Positions 17,585 through 30,642 of a stretch of DNA of 64,000 nt are shown in pieces; position 1 is the first letter of the stretch; each line of letters begins with the position of its first letter. Position numbers and translations under genes: made by a program. Under the pieces are notes generated by a model. That model was not told the DNA's origin and searched no databases. It saw only the letters and a list, made by a program, of their open reading frames with translations. The DNA is from Cepaea nemoralis. Its lineage: Eukaryota; Mollusca; Gastropoda; Stylommatophora; Helicidae. The stretch is from contig JACEFZ010002102.1 of NCBI GenBank assembly GCA_014155875.1, forward strand, positions 215,001 to 279,000, given 5' to 3'.

Positions 17585-19900
17585 AATATACTATCATCAT
17601 CATCATCATCATCATCAAGTCTTACCGATTGGCTTAGGAGATCATGTTTCTCCACAAATTGCGATTTCCGATGGCATAGATCAGTTCATGTGTTGACTCC
17701 CTTTCGTGCCATGACACAAGACTGCCAAGAAGTTTCTTTCACTGTCTTCCTCTATCTCTCCACAAATCTTTCTGGGTGCCGAAACATGTTCCAGTTATTG
17801 TCTTATCATAATGTGCCAAACTGATGGCCACTTCTTTCTGATGTTTGTGATAAGTTGTCTTTGCATATTAGCCTCCCTCAAACCGTCTAGATTGCTCATT
17901 TTGGCTGCGCAATGAAACCTCCTAGGCTCTAGTGTCTACTAATCGTGCAGGATTCGCAGCCGCCAAGACTGATTCTATGTAACATGTAAGAATTCTATTT
18001 TCAACTTCCAATGATAAGGACGTAATGCAAATACTATTCTTCATTTGATAGAAGTGTAATATATGCTCGCCCTATTCTGTACTTTATCTCTGCGCTGCAT
18101 CTTCCTTCTGATGTTATCCATGTGCATGGATATCTGAGTTTCTGCACTTGCCTCAACATAACATCATTTACTTGAATTGTACGTTTAGGCACAATCTGTT
18201 TCTTTAATATCACAATGATTTATGTCTCCTTATTATTCCAAGCTAAGGTCCACTTTTTAACCTTCTTTAGCTACTGTATCTATCATTTCCTGTAGTTCCT
18301 TTGACTTGTTGCCATCAATACGGTGTCATCAGCATAGCGTAAATTATTTATATTATTCCATCAACCCGGATCCTGGCATATTTTCTATAGATCTCATTAT
18401 ATGTTTACTGTACAATGAGAACAAACCAGGTGACATTATACAACCTTGTCAAAAGATCTTCTTTATACACTGAAATGTCACTAAACGGTTATTAATTCTT
18501 AAGGTTGTTGTTTGTTGCCAATATATGTTCTTTATTATTTGCAGATCGTTGCCGTCAATATTTAGTTGCTCTAGTGGTTTGATTACTGCCTCAAGTTTCA
18601 CATTGTTAAATGCTTTTATGTAGTCTATGAAGCATAGGTACATATCTGTTTTTATTTCTGTAGCACTTTCTGATAGTCTCTCTAGAAAAATATATAGCAT
18701 TGTTTGTGTCCTTTTCTTCTACAAAATCAACACTGCTGATCACTAATTTCTTATTTAATCTTGTTCTTCTCATTATTATTATTTTCAGTAACACATTGGT
18801 AATATTACTCATTAGACTTTATGTGCGATGCTTTACGCATTCTAAAGCGCTTGGTTTCTTTGGCAGAGCTACAAAGATGGATTGTAATAGATCACTAGGA
18901 ATCTACACACTCGTGTAGATGTTATTTAGAAATGTTGTCAATATTTGGATTGCTAATCTAATATATAATTCTTATAATGCGGATCACGTCGCGTTGGTCT
19001 CTTGCGAAGGGTATGTGAGCAGGTCGTTCAGAAAGCAATGGCAAACTACTGAACGTAAAACTTGCTAAGACATCAACAGCAGCTGAAAAATGCTGGTGTT
19101 GACTGCAATGTCCGTAAAGGATATGCGAATAAAAAATCTCATAGTGCTTTAATTTTCTCTAAGTTAATGTTGCCTCAACCGGATGCCTTGATGCGATGTA
19201 GTGCATCTTCAACTTCTGCTGCAAGTATTGGCGGACCCTCGCCATTGTTTTGAATATGCACATCCGGTCTCCTATCACCATGCAGCTTTTCCAGATATTT
19301 TGTCAATGATTTGACTATACCATCATGTCACATTAATATTGCATCGTTCCTTGATTTTAAACATCAAGTGGTAATTCATAAATTCCTACTTGAGAATGTA
19401 TTTATTTGTTGATACATGGAATGTGAGTCTTTTCCATAATTTGTTCCAATCTCCATGCATTGTTGATTAGCCAGACTCCTGTAGCCTTTTGCATTTGTTT
19501 ACTATTTTTTTATGTAGTTTCTTATATTCTTCTTTACCGTGCTTTTTCTCTTTTCTTTCATGCAAAATTAAACCTGTCATTAATATTTTCGTTTGGCTAT
19601 TCTATGCCCAAGTGAAATTATTTATTTTTATGTCTGATGGATTGATTCCGGCAACACGTGCCATTGTTCACTAATTACCTCTATTATCTTCATGGCATTC
19701 TATCTGTTCTGTGCAGTAACATTGTACTTTTCTTTAATTTTCTTGCCTGTTTTAAGTTGCTACATCTTACTTGGTGGTCTTTGGGGTTTTCTTTACAGGT
19801 TTAAATCAACCTCATCTTTCCTATAACTGGCACATGGTCGCTGTGTCCATCAACTCCTGGCCTACCTTTTGCACCTCCTAAACTGCTTCTGGATCTCTTT
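17585..19900 (-). pseudogene. Long decayed RTE-like LINE
   Basis: Minus-strand remnants occur in the correct order. Endonuclease end VDGHSDHVPVIGKMRL at about 19800-19850. RT N-terminal region KYLEKLHGDRRPD and NNGEGPPILAAEVEDALH at about 19200-19300. RT motif LCFIDYIKAFNNVKLEA at about 18560-18640, followed by IKNIYWQQTTTLRI. An NNLRYADD-like stretch lies at about 18330, with the 3' region near 17640-18000. The 3' end carries a (GAT)n tail at 17598-17616. It is full of stops, and a SINE-1 fragment lies inside it. Confidence 0.78.
18990..19128 (+). mobile_element. SINE-1 fragment (3' half)
   Basis: Contains the SINE-1 body (GGTCGTTCAGAAAGCAATGG, CTGAACGTAAAACTTGC) and the end (GTCCGTAAAGGATATGCG). 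The tRNA-like head is missing or unrecognisable. It lies inside the decayed RTE-like copy. Confidence 0.75.
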
Positions 19901-20345
19901 AGAGGTCCACTCCCCCATCCTACACCCGGTGGATGCGCCTAGCAGTAGGACAGGCTCATAACCCAGGTATATGATATATTTATTTCCAATCCGAGTCAGT
20001 CAATTCCTCTAACTTTGCCCTTATGCCAAATAATGTATAAGCATAATCAGCGCGCTTTTCTTAATCGATCATTGTCTTCACAGACTGTGTTGGTGATGGA
20101 GGAATTTGACGATAGCTATTGTTTCTTTCTGTCTGCTCGTGCAGGACAATTTACAAGCTGGTTGTTTATTAATTCCTCGTCCTGGTTGTTGCAGGGCCTG
20201 CAGAATGGCGCATGGTCTGTAGTCACTATGTAAGTATAGGCTCCTAATGCTGTCCCTAGTGTTAGGGTTAGGCTTCCGATGCACATGCGTAAAGGGTTGT
20301 GAATGTCAACTATCGACTCCATCCATTGCTACATTTTCAGATTCA
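19901..20345. other. Unrecognised sequence
   Basis: Probably includes more eroded LINE endonuclease on its left side. No motif can be read with confidence. Confidence 0.35.
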
Positions 20346-20552
<207 letters not shown>

Positions 20553-21715
20553 ATGTGTCAGAGGGAAGGTGGTTGATGGTGGGCACGTGGATATAGAACG
20601 GCGTTGATGTATTTGTTACGTGAATGCGTGGATATTTGTCTTATACCCACCTGCCGATATCTTACCTCACATCATAGGTTAGCATTCTTTGTAGGCATTT
20701 TAGAAACCCGCTTACCAAACACCTGCGGTACTATTAGCGTTTCTACCTTAAATATGCCGCAAAAATACAATGTTGTGTGAGCTGTATCTGGACTGCAAAC
20801 TGTGCAATCTCTAAAGAAACAACATACTGGCATGAAGGAAACATTAATTTATTACTCAAAGTGAGAAGACACTGAAGTTTATGACAACATCCACACAATA
20901 TAAAAATACAATTAGATAAAACAATCTAGAAGGTAGAAGTGCTACGATGCGATTTGAGCAGCGAATGGTTTGAGGTGAAAGCTTTCATCGTGATGTTTCA
21001 AAGAGGCGAATATTTGTTCTGGTTTTCATTGATGGAGTTCACTTCTCGGCGTATGTGGCCTCTGTTTCCGCCGGTGCTTCGTGTGTCAATACGGAACGCC
21101 CACAACCAAAAGAGGGTGCTTCAAAGGGATCGTAATGAATGTTTTCAATGATATCAAAGATGTTCATGTGCTTGGCTTCGTATTTTCCTAGAAAGTATTA
21201 TATGCTGGCATACGCCTTCAGCTTTCTCTGTTATCTGTCATTGTAGATGGATGGACATGCGTGTCATTCTTTCAGTATTGGTTTTACATTATGTAACATA
21301 ATTACAATCTAGGAAGAAATATTGGAAGATAAGAAAAAGACCTTCAACTTCGAGGAGTTTAATTTTGTGGTGTTTTAGCGCTTCTGAATTATGTATGTGC
21401 CTACAGCTAGGATTTCCTTCCCAGCGAGCTAATAACTCAAAGATTATCATACTGTTCTGAAATAACAGAAAAAATAAATCTCAACGAAATATTAATGGAA
21501 TGTGAGATGACGTGTAATAGGATTGATTTAGAAATGCACAGCCAAAAGAACCGAGATTATAGAACAATGGGAGTGATCTATACTTTGGGGCAAGTTGCCT
21601 ACGCAAATGACTACTTAGAAAAATAGAATAATTAGTGTTGAAATCTCATTAACTCTTAAAGGTCATGGGATGTCCTCATGTTTGATGGGGGAACTTTCTC
21701 TGTACTCACTGATAT
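20553..21715. other. Unrecognised sequence
   Basis: No domain, repeat family or RNA gene recognised. Frames are short. Confidence 0.4.
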
Positions 21716-22030
21716 TCACTTAGTTGCTTGCTTGCGTTCGCTGGCTGTGACCTCCAGCGTGAAGTCCTGTATGTCAGATGAAGATATCTTGTTGTCCAAC
21801 ATCAGTGTGATGTCATACAGAACCTGAGATTTGCGTGAGTATCCGTTGTCCCATGTCTGGCTTATTGGTGTGCAGACTGGTGGTTCCCAGCCGTGCAGGC
21901 GGATATTCTCCGACTTCGGAAGAATCAGCGATACTACTACGTTAGCCAGGACCCCGAAGGGACCTGTTGCCCAAGACGCACGACTAGGACGTGCTAGTAC
22001 AGTGGTTCTCAACCGGTGGGGAATCCCCAC
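21716..22030 (-). pseudogene. Conserved unknown coding repeat, copy A
   Basis: The minus strand reads IRLHGWEPPVCTPISQTWD, NGYSRK, YDITLMLDN and SSDIQDFTLEVTASERKQA. A second diverged copy at 37920-38160 has almost the same peptide (VCTPISQTWDNGYSRK, YDITLTLDN, PSDIQDFTLEFTASKRQAA). Protein-level conservation suggests a real coding segment of some repetitive element or gene family. I do not recognise the family. The 5' side of this copy is cut by the hAT element at 22000. Confidence 0.6.
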
Positions 22031-22392
22031 CCCCCAGCTGAAAATTTTAGGGTTTCCGGGGGGGGGGGGGGTGGAATCAAGATTATTTCAAGATCTCGTT
22101 AATACAAGAACCGATTACTTGATATTGTTTGTCACTTCATACTGTACGGTTCTGTACGTCTCACCCTTCTAAAATTCAACTTATAAAGTAAGTAGACTCA
22201 CATATTATGTTTTATATGGATGTCTAGACTTATTTTAGTATGTGGTATTAAATTTTGCTTCCATTATTACGTATACTGTCTAGGAGCGGGGCGGGATTTT
22301 TAGGTAGGAAATACGAAAAGGGGGGGAGGGGGGATGACGTTCTGAAAATATGGTGAAGGGAGGCACGGGCCAAAAAAGGTTGAGAACCACTT
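22000..22392. mobile_element. Non-autonomous hAT element (Charlie-like ends)
   Basis: Begins CAGTGGTTCTCAACC and ends GGTTGAGAACCACTT. These are the terminal inverted repeats of Charlie-type hAT elements (known family feature). GTGCTAGTA occurs immediately on both sides (21991-21999 and 22393-22401), which contains the 8-bp target duplication. The interior is G-rich with no transposase. Confidence 0.92.
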
Positions 22393-22499
22393 GTGCTAGT
22401 AGGTCTTAGCCAGTATAAAACTTGGTCTTGGTGCCTTGGAAACACCTCTGCGTCCCGTTCACTTAGTTTGCAAGTTTAAAGTTACACATTTCCGCAAGC

Positions 22500-23580
22500 T
22501 TTACCGGTATCCATCATCATCATCCAGTTCCACTTTTGCCGTCAAGCGCCGTTGAGGAAGAGTAGTTGTTATTTCAGGGCCCGGTGGCACGCATTGGATA
22601 GTGTCATTCCATGCTTTGATGTCTTTGTTGTCGTCAATCAATTTTCTTCTCGGACATCCTCTTGTTATCGTATCAAATATTCTTTGATGTAGCGCCAGTG
22701 CTGGTAGTTGATAGTGTTGCATTCTAACCAGATGGCTGAACCATTTGATCTTCTGCCATTCAATATATATATGGCACAAGGTGTTGATCCCACTGTCTAC
22801 CCGATAATATCATTTCGTATTCGGTCTCGGATAGTTAAGTTGGTAGCTCTCCTCAATCTCGCAAATTTTGATGTTCTTAAGTATGATTGAGATAATGTCC
22901 AAGTTTGACATTGGGAGCTTAGGGTTGGTGTGAATATTTATTATCTGTCGTTTCTGATGTTTCAGTATGGGTGATAGGTGATGTATAAATGCACTTGCAT
23001 TTTTTTACATCTGATTTCAATGCCTCTGACTAGTTTGTCATCCTCTGCGATTATATTTCCTAGATATCTAAATTCTTTAACTTGTGTAAGAGGTGTACTA
23101 TTTATCAGTATATTTAGTAGTCCTTGAGATCTGCTGACCTGCATTACTTCAGTTGTCGTTGTATTTATATATTTGTGTTGTTTCTGCTGCATATTTAACT
23201 CATCATATGCATACGCGTTTACCGTCCGCCTTCATCGATTTAAACCAGGCACTGATCGTCAGCAAATAAAAGCTCATTTATTGAAGATGGATCTGTTGTT
23301 TCATCTAAAGTAAAAAGTTCGACATTTTCTAAATCGGTTCTGTCAAGGCTTGCTTATTTTGGATATTCTGTCAATGTAGATATTAAATAGCAGGGAGATG
23401 ACACACATCCCTGTCTCATTCCTGTATTGACTGTGAACATATGTGATATACCTTCTTCTGTTCTTACTGCACTTTGGCTCAATTGGTACATGGCTATGAT
23501 GTTTTCTTGTAATTGTCCTTGTTTTCCGTAGTCTTCAAAAATGGTCTATAATTTATATCTATCTACTTTGTCGAAATCCC
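22500..23580 (-). pseudogene. RTE-like LINE fragment (LINE-B group)
   Basis: Minus-strand fragments match the copy at 43575-44685: RQKIKWFSHLVRMQHYQLP, RGCPRRKLIDDNKDI, LINSTPLTQVKEFRYLGN and an eroded LLFADDQ region near 23260. Many stops and frame changes. The 3' end is at 22500 with GAT-rich sequence. Confidence 0.75.
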
Positions 23581-23790
23581 CTCGAAATATATACGGTCCT
23601 CAGCTCTACTTTATTTACCCTAATTACAGAACCCCCCCCCCCCCCCCCGCGCGAATGTGAGCGGTCCTCTGCTCTACTTGATTTACCCTAATTACATAAA
23701 TCCCCTCGAAATATATACGGTCCTCTGCTCTACTTTATTTACCCTAATTACAGAAATAATCTCGAAATGTAAACGGACCCCCGCCCGCAC
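23560..23790. repeat. About 65-bp tandem repeat
   Basis: Three to four imperfect units containing CCCCTCGAAATATATACGGT, CCTCTGCTCTACTT and TTTACCCTAATTACA, one interrupted by a run of C. Confidence 0.8.
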
Positions 23791-23832
23791 TACTTTCTCA
23801 TCTCATCTCATTTCATCTCATCTCATCTCATC
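23791..23832. repeat. (TCATC)n microsatellite
   Basis: Eight pentanucleotide units TCATC with one TTTCA variant. Confidence 0.9.
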
Positions 23833-24169
23833 ATGTTCCTCTTGTATCTTGCGGTGTCTAGATGAAATATAAACAGTGGGAGAGTGTGGACTGCGTCTGG
23901 CCCTGCAGCCAGCAGGGTTAGGATCGGCTAGCCTCTCCCAGGAAGGGTGAAAAGTGAAAATTAGTAGCCTGCCGATGACCCGCGGACTACACAAGTCAAC
24001 CCCACCTCCACGTGGTGCAGACTGGGAAACCATGAACGCGAGGTCATTGGGCTAACGGGGATATGGCTCGCCATAGGGGATGGACTCCCTATGGTCAGAT
24101 TTTTGTCCTAAACCTGCGACTGGCCTAGCAAGCCGGCAGGGATCCTCATACTGCACTACTTTATATACC
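23833..24169. other. Unrecognised GC-richer segment
   Basis: More GC-rich than its surroundings. It resembles the 5' UTR style of some LINEs, but I found no second copy in the window to support that. Confidence 0.3.
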
Positions 24170-24177
24170 CTAATTAT

Positions 24178-24382
24178 TAGGCTTGGCCATGGGAATCCCA
24201 TGGGGAAAAAATGGGATTTTCTGAATAGTGTAGGGATGGGATGGAACGGGATGGGACAGGCATAAATTACCATTGGATGGGACAGAAATTCCCATGGGAA
24301 TCCCATGGGAAAGTCACGGCATGGGATGGGACATGCATAAATTACCACGCAATGTACATTATGTCCCTTGGACAACCCTGCA
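24178..24382. mobile_element. Short hAT-like MITE
   Basis: Imperfect terminal inverted repeats: AGGCTTGGCCATGGGAA at the left, and GTCCCTTGGACAACCCTG (AGGGTTGTCCAAGGGAC on the reverse strand) at the right. Flanks CTAATTAT and CTAATTAC match at 7 of 8 bases, the right length for a hAT-type duplication. The interior contains several copies of GGGATGGGA and CCCATGGGAA. Confidence 0.6.
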
Positions 24383-24414
24383 CTAATTACAAGAATCCCC
24401 TAGCTTCCTATGCG

Positions 24415-24650
24415 AGAATTGCCGTGACTCAGTGGCTAGCTGGCTTTCCTGCTGAGGCGGTGGCCATGTGTTCGAATGCACACCGAGGCTATTTTTATCT
24501 TTATATTGACTTTGACTTTCATGTCCGGATCCTACAATTTGTACCAGGACATATCATGTGAAGTAAAAGCGGCCGTATCGTCCGTCGAGTATCTATCGGT
24601 CTATACACATATGGGATTAGCACCATGTATCAAATACACCTCAAGGCGTG
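24415..24650 (+). mobile_element. tRNA-derived SINE, family 2 (SINE-2)
   Basis: Head TGACTCAGTGGCTAGCTGGC (A-box-like) and GTGTTCGAATGCAC (B box). The body contains CCGGATCC, TACCAGGACAT and ATCGGTCTATACACATATGG. The same layout occurs at 34510, 40070, 41085 (minus) and 48315/49516. Confidence 0.75.
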
Positions 24651-24689
24651 TAAAATGATTTACTGTTTTAAACATATCGGGTAGGTACG

Positions 24690-25110
24690 TAAATAGTCTA
24701 GGTGGGGTGGTTGGTGGGAACATAAGTAATTTTATCTGATTTATAACGAGATGTAGATAGCTAGATATCTATAGCAAACAAATATTAACACCCAATAGAT
24801 AGCCTAGGTGGGATGGTTGGTGGGAACATAAGTAATTTTATCTGATTTATAACGAGATGTAGATAGCTAGCTATCTATTACAACCAAATATTAACACCCA
24901 ATAGATAGCCTAGGTGACATGGTAGCTGGGAACCTAAGTAAGTAGTTTTATGTGACATATAGCGATGTGTAGATAGCTAGCTATATATTACAACTATATA
25001 TTAACACCTAATAGATAGCCTAGGTGACATGGTAGCTGGGAACCTAAGTAGTTTTATGTGACATATAACGAGGTGTAGACAGCTAGCTATCAATTACAAC
25101 CAAATATTAA
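24690..25110. repeat. About 107-bp tandem satellite, four units
   Basis: Units start at about 24699, 24804, 24911 and 25021 with CTAGGTGRSATGGT. Each contains TAACGAGATGTAGATAGCTA and AATATTAACACCCAATAGAT. Two unit variants alternate in pairs (GGTTGGTGGGAACAT and GTAGCTGGGAACCT). Confidence 0.9.
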
Positions 25111-25439
25111 CACGTAATCCAATCGTGAATTGTATTGCAGGAAGTGTTAACACTCAGAAAGTTAATAACCAATGTACGTCAAGGAGCAAGAGATACACTT
25201 GTGGGGTCCCATATCGTTTCCATGTATCCGGCTATCCGTCTGGTACATGTATACGAGTAGCTCCTTGGTCTACGTATACCTGTTCACATAGTTTCCATGT
25301 GCACATTGCATGATTACATTGAGTTTCTTTCATCTTGTACTCGCTGGTGTACGTGCTCTCAACAGATAATTGGAGTAATACACGCTTCAAAGAGTTCCAG
25401 GTTTAGAAGGTATATTTTAAAGGATAGTATAGTTCGTTT
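25111..25439. other. Unrecognised sequence
   Basis: Nothing recognised. Confidence 0.4.
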
Positions 25440-25775
25440 GGCTAATAGTAGGATATGCATCTTTCCTATGGTAATATATGAATATGAGTCATGAACTATT
25501 TCGCAATCGCTACAGAGGTAAACTGGAGCTTTTGAACTTGAATATAGAAAAATTCTTAGAACACCGTGGACTTAGAAGAAGAATATTACTGAAAAGCTAC
25601 AAGGTTTGAACATCGAATAAAACTGGCTATTGAACAGCGTTAGGTATTGGAAACTGACATACTTTGGCCAAAGTAAGCATCGCCGTGATTTGGGAAGAAC
25701 AATGAAGGAAGGCATGGTTCCTGGACGCAGACACAAAGAGAACATTGAAAAAATCACTCAGCGTGCCCGCCTAAG
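25440..25775 (+). pseudogene. LINE C-terminal fragment (LINE-D)
   Basis: The plus strand reads, across frame changes, FELEYRKILRTPWT, KKNITEKLQGLNIE, then YWKLTYFGQSKH, and MKEGMVPGRRH. This is the 'R-x-L-R-T-P-W-T ... YFGH ... G-x-x-x-GRR' end common to several EN-RT LINEs. It differs from the RTE-A and LINE-B tails in this window. Confidence 0.65.
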
Positions 25776-26828
<1,053 letters not shown>

Positions 26829-26869
26829 ACTAGCTGACCCGGCCCGGCTTCGCCCAGGCCCTGGCGGGG

Positions 26870-27068
<199 letters not shown>

Positions 27069-27070
<2 letters not shown>

Positions 27071-27355
27071 ACCCGGCACGGCTTCGCCCAGCTCCCGGTG
27101 GGAGCATCTCATTTAATTCATATAAGCTCCCGTTCCCGTTCCCGACTATCTGTCTGTCTGTCTGTCTGACCCGGCCCGTCTTCGCCCAGACCCTGATGGG
27201 GAGCATCTCATTTAATTCATATAAGTAGTCATATAAGTTCCCGTTCCGACTATCTATCTGTCTGTCTGTCTGACCCGGCCCGGCATCGCCCAACTCCTGG
27301 TGGGGGAGCATCTCATTTAATTCATATAAGTAGTCATATAAGTTCCCGTTCCCGA

Positions 27356-27386
<31 letters not shown>

Positions 27387-27504
27387 GTCTATCTATCTGT
27401 CTGTCTGACCCGGCCCAGCCCATGGCGGAGAGCATCTCATTTAAATTATATAAGAAGTCATATAAGATCCCGTTCCCGACTATCTGTCTGACTGTCTGTC
27501 TGTC
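27069..27504. repeat. Subterminal modules carrying the element's end motif (left arm)
   Basis: Four modules of roughly 100-130 bp. Each starts TCTGACCCGGCCCGGC-like, then CGCCCA, GGAGCATCTCATTTAATTCA, TATAAG and TTCCCGTTCCCGACTATC, and then leads into (TCTG)n. The terminal motif of the whole element is therefore repeated internally. Confidence 0.85.
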
Positions 27505-28340
27505 TTGGGTAAATGTAGGAGGGAGGAGGAAGAGGGAGGTGGAGGAGGGAAGAGGAGGGAGGAGACAGGAGGAGTAGGGAGGAATAGGAGGGAGGAGGAG
27601 GGATTAGGAGGAGGAGGGAGGAGTAGGGTGGAGGAGGGAGGAGAAAGAGGGAGGAGGAGGGAGAAGGAGGGAGGAGGAGAACGCAGGAGGAGAAGGGAAG
27701 CAGGAGGAGGAGAGGGAGAGGAGGAGGGAGAGGGAGGAGGAGGGAGGAGGAGGAGAGTAGGAGGAGGGAGGAGGCGGAGGGAGAAGGAAGAGGGAGGAGG
27801 AAGAGGGAGAAGGAGGAGGGAGAGAAGGAGGGAGGAGGAGGAGGGAAGAGGAGGAGGGGAGGAGGAGTAGGGAGGAGGAGGAATGTGAAGGGAGGAGGAG
27901 GAGGAGGTAGAGGGAGGAGGAGGAGGAGGGAGGCGGAGAGAGGAGGAGGGAGGAGGAGGAAGAGGGAGGAGGAGGAATGTGAAGGGAGGAGGGGGGAGGA
28001 GGTAGAGGGAGGAGGGAGGGAGGAGGAAGAGGGGGGAGGAAGGAGGGAGGAGGAGGAGAGGGAGGAGGAGTGAGAGGAGAGGAGGAGGGGAGGAGCGGAG
28101 GAGGAGGAGGAGGACGGAGGAGGAGGGGAGGAAGAAGGAGGAGGAGGGAGGAGGAGTGATGAGAAGGAGGGAAGGAGGAGGAGGGAGGAGAGCGAGGAGG
28201 AGAGGGAGGAGGAGGGATGAGGAGGAGGTACGGGGAGGAAAGGGGATGAGGAGGAATGTGAAGGGAGGAGGAGGGAGGAGGTCAGAGAGGAGGAGGAGTA
28301 GGGGAGGAGGTATCGCAGGAGTGAGGAGAGGGATTAGAGG
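27505..28340. repeat. (GGA)n-rich purine tract, left arm
   Basis: Almost pure G/A built on GGA with AGGGAGGAGG variation. The Arg/Glu/Gly frames across it are artefacts. Such tracts can form G-quadruplex or triplex DNA (general knowledge). Confidence 0.95.
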
Positions 28341-30110
28341 GGACTAAGTGGACACGGAGGTAGTATAGGGGGGTGTTGTGGGGGAAGGAAAGTGAGAGGG
28401 ATGACGGGAAGGGGTAGTTGGATGTGATGAAACCAGTATAGGTGAGGCTGAAAGGATGAGGGAAAGGAGGTATTGGTAGGAAGGAGGAGGGGTAGATGGA
28501 GGGAGGGTGCAGGGGAATGATAGGGGAGGAGGAGAAAAAATGTTTGAAAAAAGGAGGAGGTATGAAGAGGGAGGTGTCGACTTAATGAGAAGGGGGTGGG
28601 ATGGGGTTTATGCACAGGTTTTAAGGAGGGGATAAGGAGGTGCGGTGGCTTGCAGTGTGCAGGGGAAGGGTAGGAATAAAAAATAGAAATAAAGAAAAAA
28701 AAAAAATGAAATAGAAAAACAATAAGAAACAAACTAAAAAATCATAACAATAATAACCAGACGCGAAATAAAAATGTTAGTTGTTGGAATACGGTGGTGG
28801 AAGGGAGATTGGTATGGGAGTATGGATGACATTGTGAGGTAGGGAGGAGTAGAGGTGGGAGATTGGAATTCAGATTAGTAGGAATTTGGGAGGTTAGATG
28901 GGATGAGAGGGAGGGAATGAGAAAGAAAAACAGACAAAAGTGAATTAGGAAAGGAAGGAGGGGATGGAGAAAGAGTAGAGATTATGGCGGAGGAGGGTAT
29001 AATTGGAAAATATTACTAGTTTAGTATTAACTCTTTGGGAGAGTAGTATGGAGTGAGGTTATGAGTATGAGGCTATGAGGGATGCAAAACACCCACAGTG
29101 TGAGGCGTTCTTGATTAGAGTTAATTTATGCTGAGGGCGGAGGTATGATGACTTAGAAGATGTGTGAGAGGAAGGAGGGGGAGTAAGGATGTAGGAGGAT
29201 TAAAGAAGTATGTCTTCATATGTAGTCGTGATTGTAGTAGTTAGTTTGCCCTAACTGGTAGTGATTCATTATTACATGATCTTAAGAGGTACTGGGAGTG
29301 CAGAGGGTTCTTCTTATGCAGAGTGAGGAGGAGTGCTGTAGGATGGAGTCTGTCTTCTAAAAACTTTACATCTTAATACATTTGGTATTCATATGGCGTG
29401 ATCTGATTGACGACTTCAGCAATTTCTGGTAATTCTGGAGTATTAGAAGTCGTATTCGTCAGAGGATCAGGCTGATTCTGATTGCAGCGTTCTACATCCC
29501 ACTGCATATTCGGAAGGCTTCGAGTAATCTGGATAACTTAGGATTGGAGGACGTACCTGGATTTTTAACTCTCGGTCCGCTAGTGAATGGGATTATTACA
29601 TTCTGTAGTTTCTGATTAGGTCAGACATGGATAAGGCTTTACATTAACTGGTCTTATTGCACACCAGAGGAGGAGAAGCAAGTTTATATGATATTTTGGT
29701 AGCGGTATCTCGTGTATGAGGTCATTATTTTTTCTTAGTCTTACTACTTGAAGATTTCCTACTCACGTGGCTAAGGAGTGATGGATTATTATGATGTAAG
29801 CAAGTTAGGGCATTATTAAAGTAGGTAGGTCAGGTCCGGAGGAGGAGGATGAGGAGGGATTAGGTTAGGAGTTAAGTGTTGGACACTATTTACACTTGAG
29901 GAGGGGGGTTTGTGGTTGGTTTAACTTTGGCGTCTTTCCAGTATTGTTAGTCGTTTCTTCTATATCATTAGAAGGATTTTGATATTAAGACTTTATAATT
30001 CATAGGTTAGAAGGTCTTCTTGCCTTAGTGTAGACATGTAATGATCGTTAATTAGGAAGAGGAATTTTTGAGGGCAGTAGTTATATTTATTAACTAATCG
30101 ATGGATCGAT
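28341..30110. repeat. Degenerate G-rich extension of the left arm
   Basis: G/A-biased but increasingly mixed sequence with patches such as GGAGGAGGATGAGGAGGGA near 29840. It has no clean counterpart in the right arm, where CCT repeats run up to 31142. It may be an eroded GGA tract or poor-quality consensus. Confidence 0.45.
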
Positions 30111-30607
30111 TTCGCGCCATTCCGAATTCATACTCGCTAGTTCTTCCCTTCTACACGACTGTAGATAACTTCCTTACACATAAAAAGATGAATTGTTATT
30201 GATATTGCCGTGGCATGGAGGAATATCAGCAGCAGAGTTGATCCAAAAACCAAAGACTGAGATCTACGGAGAGCCATGAACGCCTACGCCAGCCGGCACG
30301 GCACTTGATGATGATGATTGCCGTGTGACGATTCTGTGTAGTCACGTCATTTTCTTTTCCCTTTCCCTAGCGTTTTGGTTCGGGATTCTTTCATCATCAT
30401 CATCATATATTTACGTACGTATTTTGGGAGGGGGAGGAGGGAGGAGGAGGAGGAAGAAGAAAAAAAAAAACTATGACAGTTGACAGCTCTGGAATGAAAG
30501 GAAGGCGTGTAGAAAATTTCATCTCAATCGGATGGGCCGGTTCGCGAACAAATAAAGGACATACATATTACATACTACTATATTACATACATACACTTTG
30601 TTTTATA
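30111..30607. repeat. Complex arm of the palindrome, left
   Basis: Reverse complement of 30643-31141 with few differences. It contains a LINE-like 3' end on the plus strand (RRAMNAYASRHGT-stop, then ATGATGATGAT) and TTCTTTCATCATCATCATCA. It also has a GGA patch with A10, GCGTGTAGAAAATTTCATCT and CATACATACACTTTGTTTTA beside the centre. Confidence 0.85.
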
Positions 30608-30642
30608 AACTTAGAATTATAATAACTAGTATTATCTATATC

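Noticed and set aside
23833..24060. 5' UTR of another LINE
   Set aside because: Composition is suggestive but no adjoining endonuclease codons or second copy were found.
27505..28340. Several long Arg/Glu/Gly frames, and Pro/Ser/Leu frames at 31132-32084
   Set aside because: They follow from GGA/CCT composition; stop codons are rare in such tracts on every frame.
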